A DNA stretch of 5,406 nt from Heteroruminococcus sp964369885 (lineage in GTDB: Bacteria > Bacillota > Clostridia > Oscillospirales > Ruminococcaceae), in assembly GCA_964369885.1 (NCBI GenBank), contig CAYJGQ010000117.1, positions 1 to 5,406 on the forward strand, read 5' to 3'. The notes under the pieces were generated by a model. The model saw only the letters and a list, made by a program, of their open reading frames with translations. It was not told the DNA's origin and searched no databases. Positions 4,193 to 5,406 of the stretch are shown here, piece after piece. The position numbers and the translations under genes were made by a program. Within the stretch, counting starts at the first letter, position 1. Every line of letters begins with the position of its first letter.

Positions 4193-5143
4193 CAGAACTA
4201 TATCTCCGGATATGCGCACCAACAGTAGCACTACCGCCGCTACAAACATAGGGGATCGAAAAAAATTATGTGGTGGCGGCATAGGCCGTAGTTTAGCCGA
4301 GTTTTTTCTCCTACGCATTGTAAAAAGTAGCCACAGGCAGACCATGCCAAATACGAAAAACACCACACCAAGGCTGTAACTCAGCAGTGTGCGCGCCGAG
4401 GGGTCAAGTCCCGATGTTACTATGTTTATACCCAGCGCCACCGCATTATAAAGCATGTGCGTGCCTATTGCAAGGCCAAGATTTTTTGTGTGCGCAACAA
4501 TCCACCCAAAAAACAAACCGCTTAAAAATGCAGGTATTATTTGTAGCAGATTACTGTGACAGAGCGAAAAGACCAATGCAGAGATCAAAATAGCCCATTT
4601 CATGCCAAGTCCCGACAACATTCTAAACAGTAGCCCCCTAAATGCCACCTCCTCCACCAGTGCCGCAAGTATGGTGTAGCCCAAAAAAGCCAAAACCGAG
4701 GTAGGCATGGTGTCATAAAGCATAAGTTCATTTGACTTTATATATATCCCCATCCCCAAAAGCAAATCCTCAAGTAGGGAGGATAGCATACTTCCTGCCG
4801 AGCCAATTCCCACACCCGCCATAATGACAGGTAAAGCAGGAGGGGACCATTTTTCTGTGGTTGTCTTTGTTTCAATCACAGTGGGTAATGATCTGTAGGC
4901 AAGGTAAAATGGTAGTAGCACCGATACGCTATACCTCAAAAACGACAGTATCAGTGATATGGTCTGCACCATACCCACCGACATACCGACAACCCCTGCC
5001 GTGCCCTGCGTAATAATCCTCCATAAAAGCGGTAGCCCAACACTCAGGGTAATATACCCAATAACAGCCAAACCCACCCTCTCGCCTATTCGGTGGGTCT
5101 CCCATCTGCGCATGTCAATCTGTGATAAATTATGTTTATCCAT
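4190..5143 (-). CDS. CPBP family intramembrane metalloprotease (CAAX/Abi type)
   Basis: A 317-residue polytopic membrane protein with the three CPBP motifs: EEVAFR (EExxxR, 164-169), FSLCH (FxxxH, 192-196) and HMLYN (HxxxN, 229-233). Together these form the glutamate/histidine catalytic centre of the Rce1-like family. About seven to nine hydrophobic segments are visible, with the active-site core in the second half (about 150-245). Bacterial members are mostly of unknown substrate; some process peptides or help in bacteriocin immunity, and none of those jobs is shown here. After the core come another membrane helix (about 255-275), a strongly basic loop (MRRRKNSAKLRP, 276-287) and a last hydrophobic segment (about 298-310). 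The ATG at 5143 has AGGGGG 6 nt upstream; an in-frame ATG at 5170 is at the predicted transcription start. It probably leads an operon with tadA. Confidence 0.94.
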   Translation of the reverse strand: MDKHNLSQIDMRRWETHRIGERVGLAVIGYITLSVGLPLLWRIITQGTAGVVGMSVGMVQTISLILSFLRYSVSVLLPFYLAYRSLPTVIETKTTTEKWSPPALPVIMAGVGIGSAGSMLSSLLEDLLLGMGIYIKSNELMLYDTMPTSVLAFLGYTILAALVEEVAFRGLLFRMLSGLGMKWAILISALVFSLCHSNLLQIIPAFLSGLFFGWIVAHTKNLGLAIGTHMLYNAVALGINIVTSGLDPSARTLLSYSLGVVFFVFGMVCLWLLFTMRRRKNSAKLRPMPPPHNFFRSPMFVAAVVLLLVRISGDIVL

Positions 5144-5181
5144 CCCGACCCCCTGCTTATTCTTTAGCACAACTACATTTT

Positions 5182-5190
5182 ATTATATCA
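5182..5190 (-). promoter_or_regulatory. Extended -10 promoter of the CPBP protease-tadA unit
   Basis: Minus-strand TGATATAAT: a perfect -10 (5187-5182) with the TG of an extended -10 at 5190-5189. No good -35 is found 16-18 bp upstream, which is tolerable for extended -10 promoters. The transcription start near 5175 leaves about 32 nt before the ATG at 5143. The same TGATATAAT string occurs in the DUF4830-gene promoter. Confidence 0.55.
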
Positions 5191-5256
5191 TATGTGTCAG
5201 CTTTTTAGGATACATTTAATCAATATATAAACGATAGGTTTAGACCACACCACTTA

Positions 5257-5406
5257 GGCGGCCTTGCCGCCCTGAAACCACAAACTTTTGAAAAAGCCCC
5301 CACAAAACTTTAAGTTTTGCACCACTCATGCGCAGTGCGTGACAGTAGGTGTGGGGTGGGGCGGAGGCTTTGCCCACGAAGTGGGTGCCACTGCCAAAGG
5401 CAGGGG
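5257..5406. repeat. Gene-free, hairpin-rich intergenic repeat region (cut by window edge)
   Basis: No credible gene lies in 5220-5406. Within 150 bp there are four separate perfect inverted repeats: GGCGGC/GCCGCC (5257-5271, 3-nt loop), CAAAACTT/AAGTTTTG (5303-5319, 1-nt loop), CCCAC/GTGGG (5373-5385, 3-nt loop) and CTGCC/GGCAG (5391-5403, 3-nt loop). GTGG/CCAC-type words recur through the stretch, and composition alternates between A/T-rich and very G/C-rich blocks. This is typical of dispersed intergenic repeat elements in Clostridia. Its far end and copy number cannot be seen here. It might include a terminator for an upstream gene outside the window. Confidence 0.5.

Noticed and set aside
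5144..5170. CPBP protease start at ATG 5170
   Set aside because: It lies at the predicted transcription start and has no ribosome site; ATG 5143 has AGGGGG at a good distance.
1..5406. CRISPR array, tRNA, rRNA, insertion sequence or phage gene
   Set aside because: No regularly spaced repeats, no cloverleaf with a TTC-type T-loop, no transposase or integrase frame, and no terminal repeats flanking a gene.

Overview
The window reads as a chromosomal fragment from a low-to-mid GC Firmicute, most likely an uncultured gut-type member of Clostridia (Oscillospirales/Ruminococcaceae-like). The reasons are strong AGGAGG-type ribosome binding sites, extended -10 promoters (TGnTATAAT), non-ATG starts (GTG, TTG), and a DUF4830-like protein of a kind I associate with Clostridia. 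The lineage is inferred, not demonstrated.

All eight supported genes lie on the minus strand, so the window is transcribed from high to low coordinates. In transcription order: (1) about 187 bp at the right edge (5220-5406) is gene-free and full of short inverted repeats; it looks like an intergenic repeat element. (2) A CPBP/CAAX-type intramembrane protease (5143-4190) is followed after 42 bp by tadA, the tRNA adenosine deaminase (4147-3686). (3) A 275-bp gap (3411-3685) holds a strong minus-strand promoter, an overlapping candidate plus-strand promoter, two hairpins and a palindrome next to a Shine-Dalgarno. (4) A DUF4830-like membrane-anchored protein (3410-2901, possibly starting at an ATT at 3431) is followed by an RsuA-family 16S rRNA pseudouridine synthase with a GTG start (2844-2119). 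(5) A two-gene envelope-stress unit has its own promoter: a 70-aa single-pass membrane protein with a probable TTG start (2070-1858), then PspA/IM30 (1837-1160). (6) An azlC-azlD pair (1042-347 and 354-31) overlaps by 8 bp and encodes a branched-chain amino acid exporter.

Two genes modify RNA needed for decoding (tadA makes inosine-34 in tRNA; rsuA modifies 16S rRNA). Three concern the envelope (the CPBP protease, the small membrane protein and PspA), and AzlCD exports amino acids. Nothing shows that they form a single pathway; the window looks like ordinary chromosomal housekeeping with several small transcription units.

I did not find a CRISPR array, tRNA, rRNA, transposase, phage gene or obvious defence island. 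The points most worth following are the PspB/LiaI-like small protein coupled to PspA, the perfect inverted repeat on its -35 box, the possible ATT start and structured leader of the DUF4830 gene, and the repeat-rich right edge.
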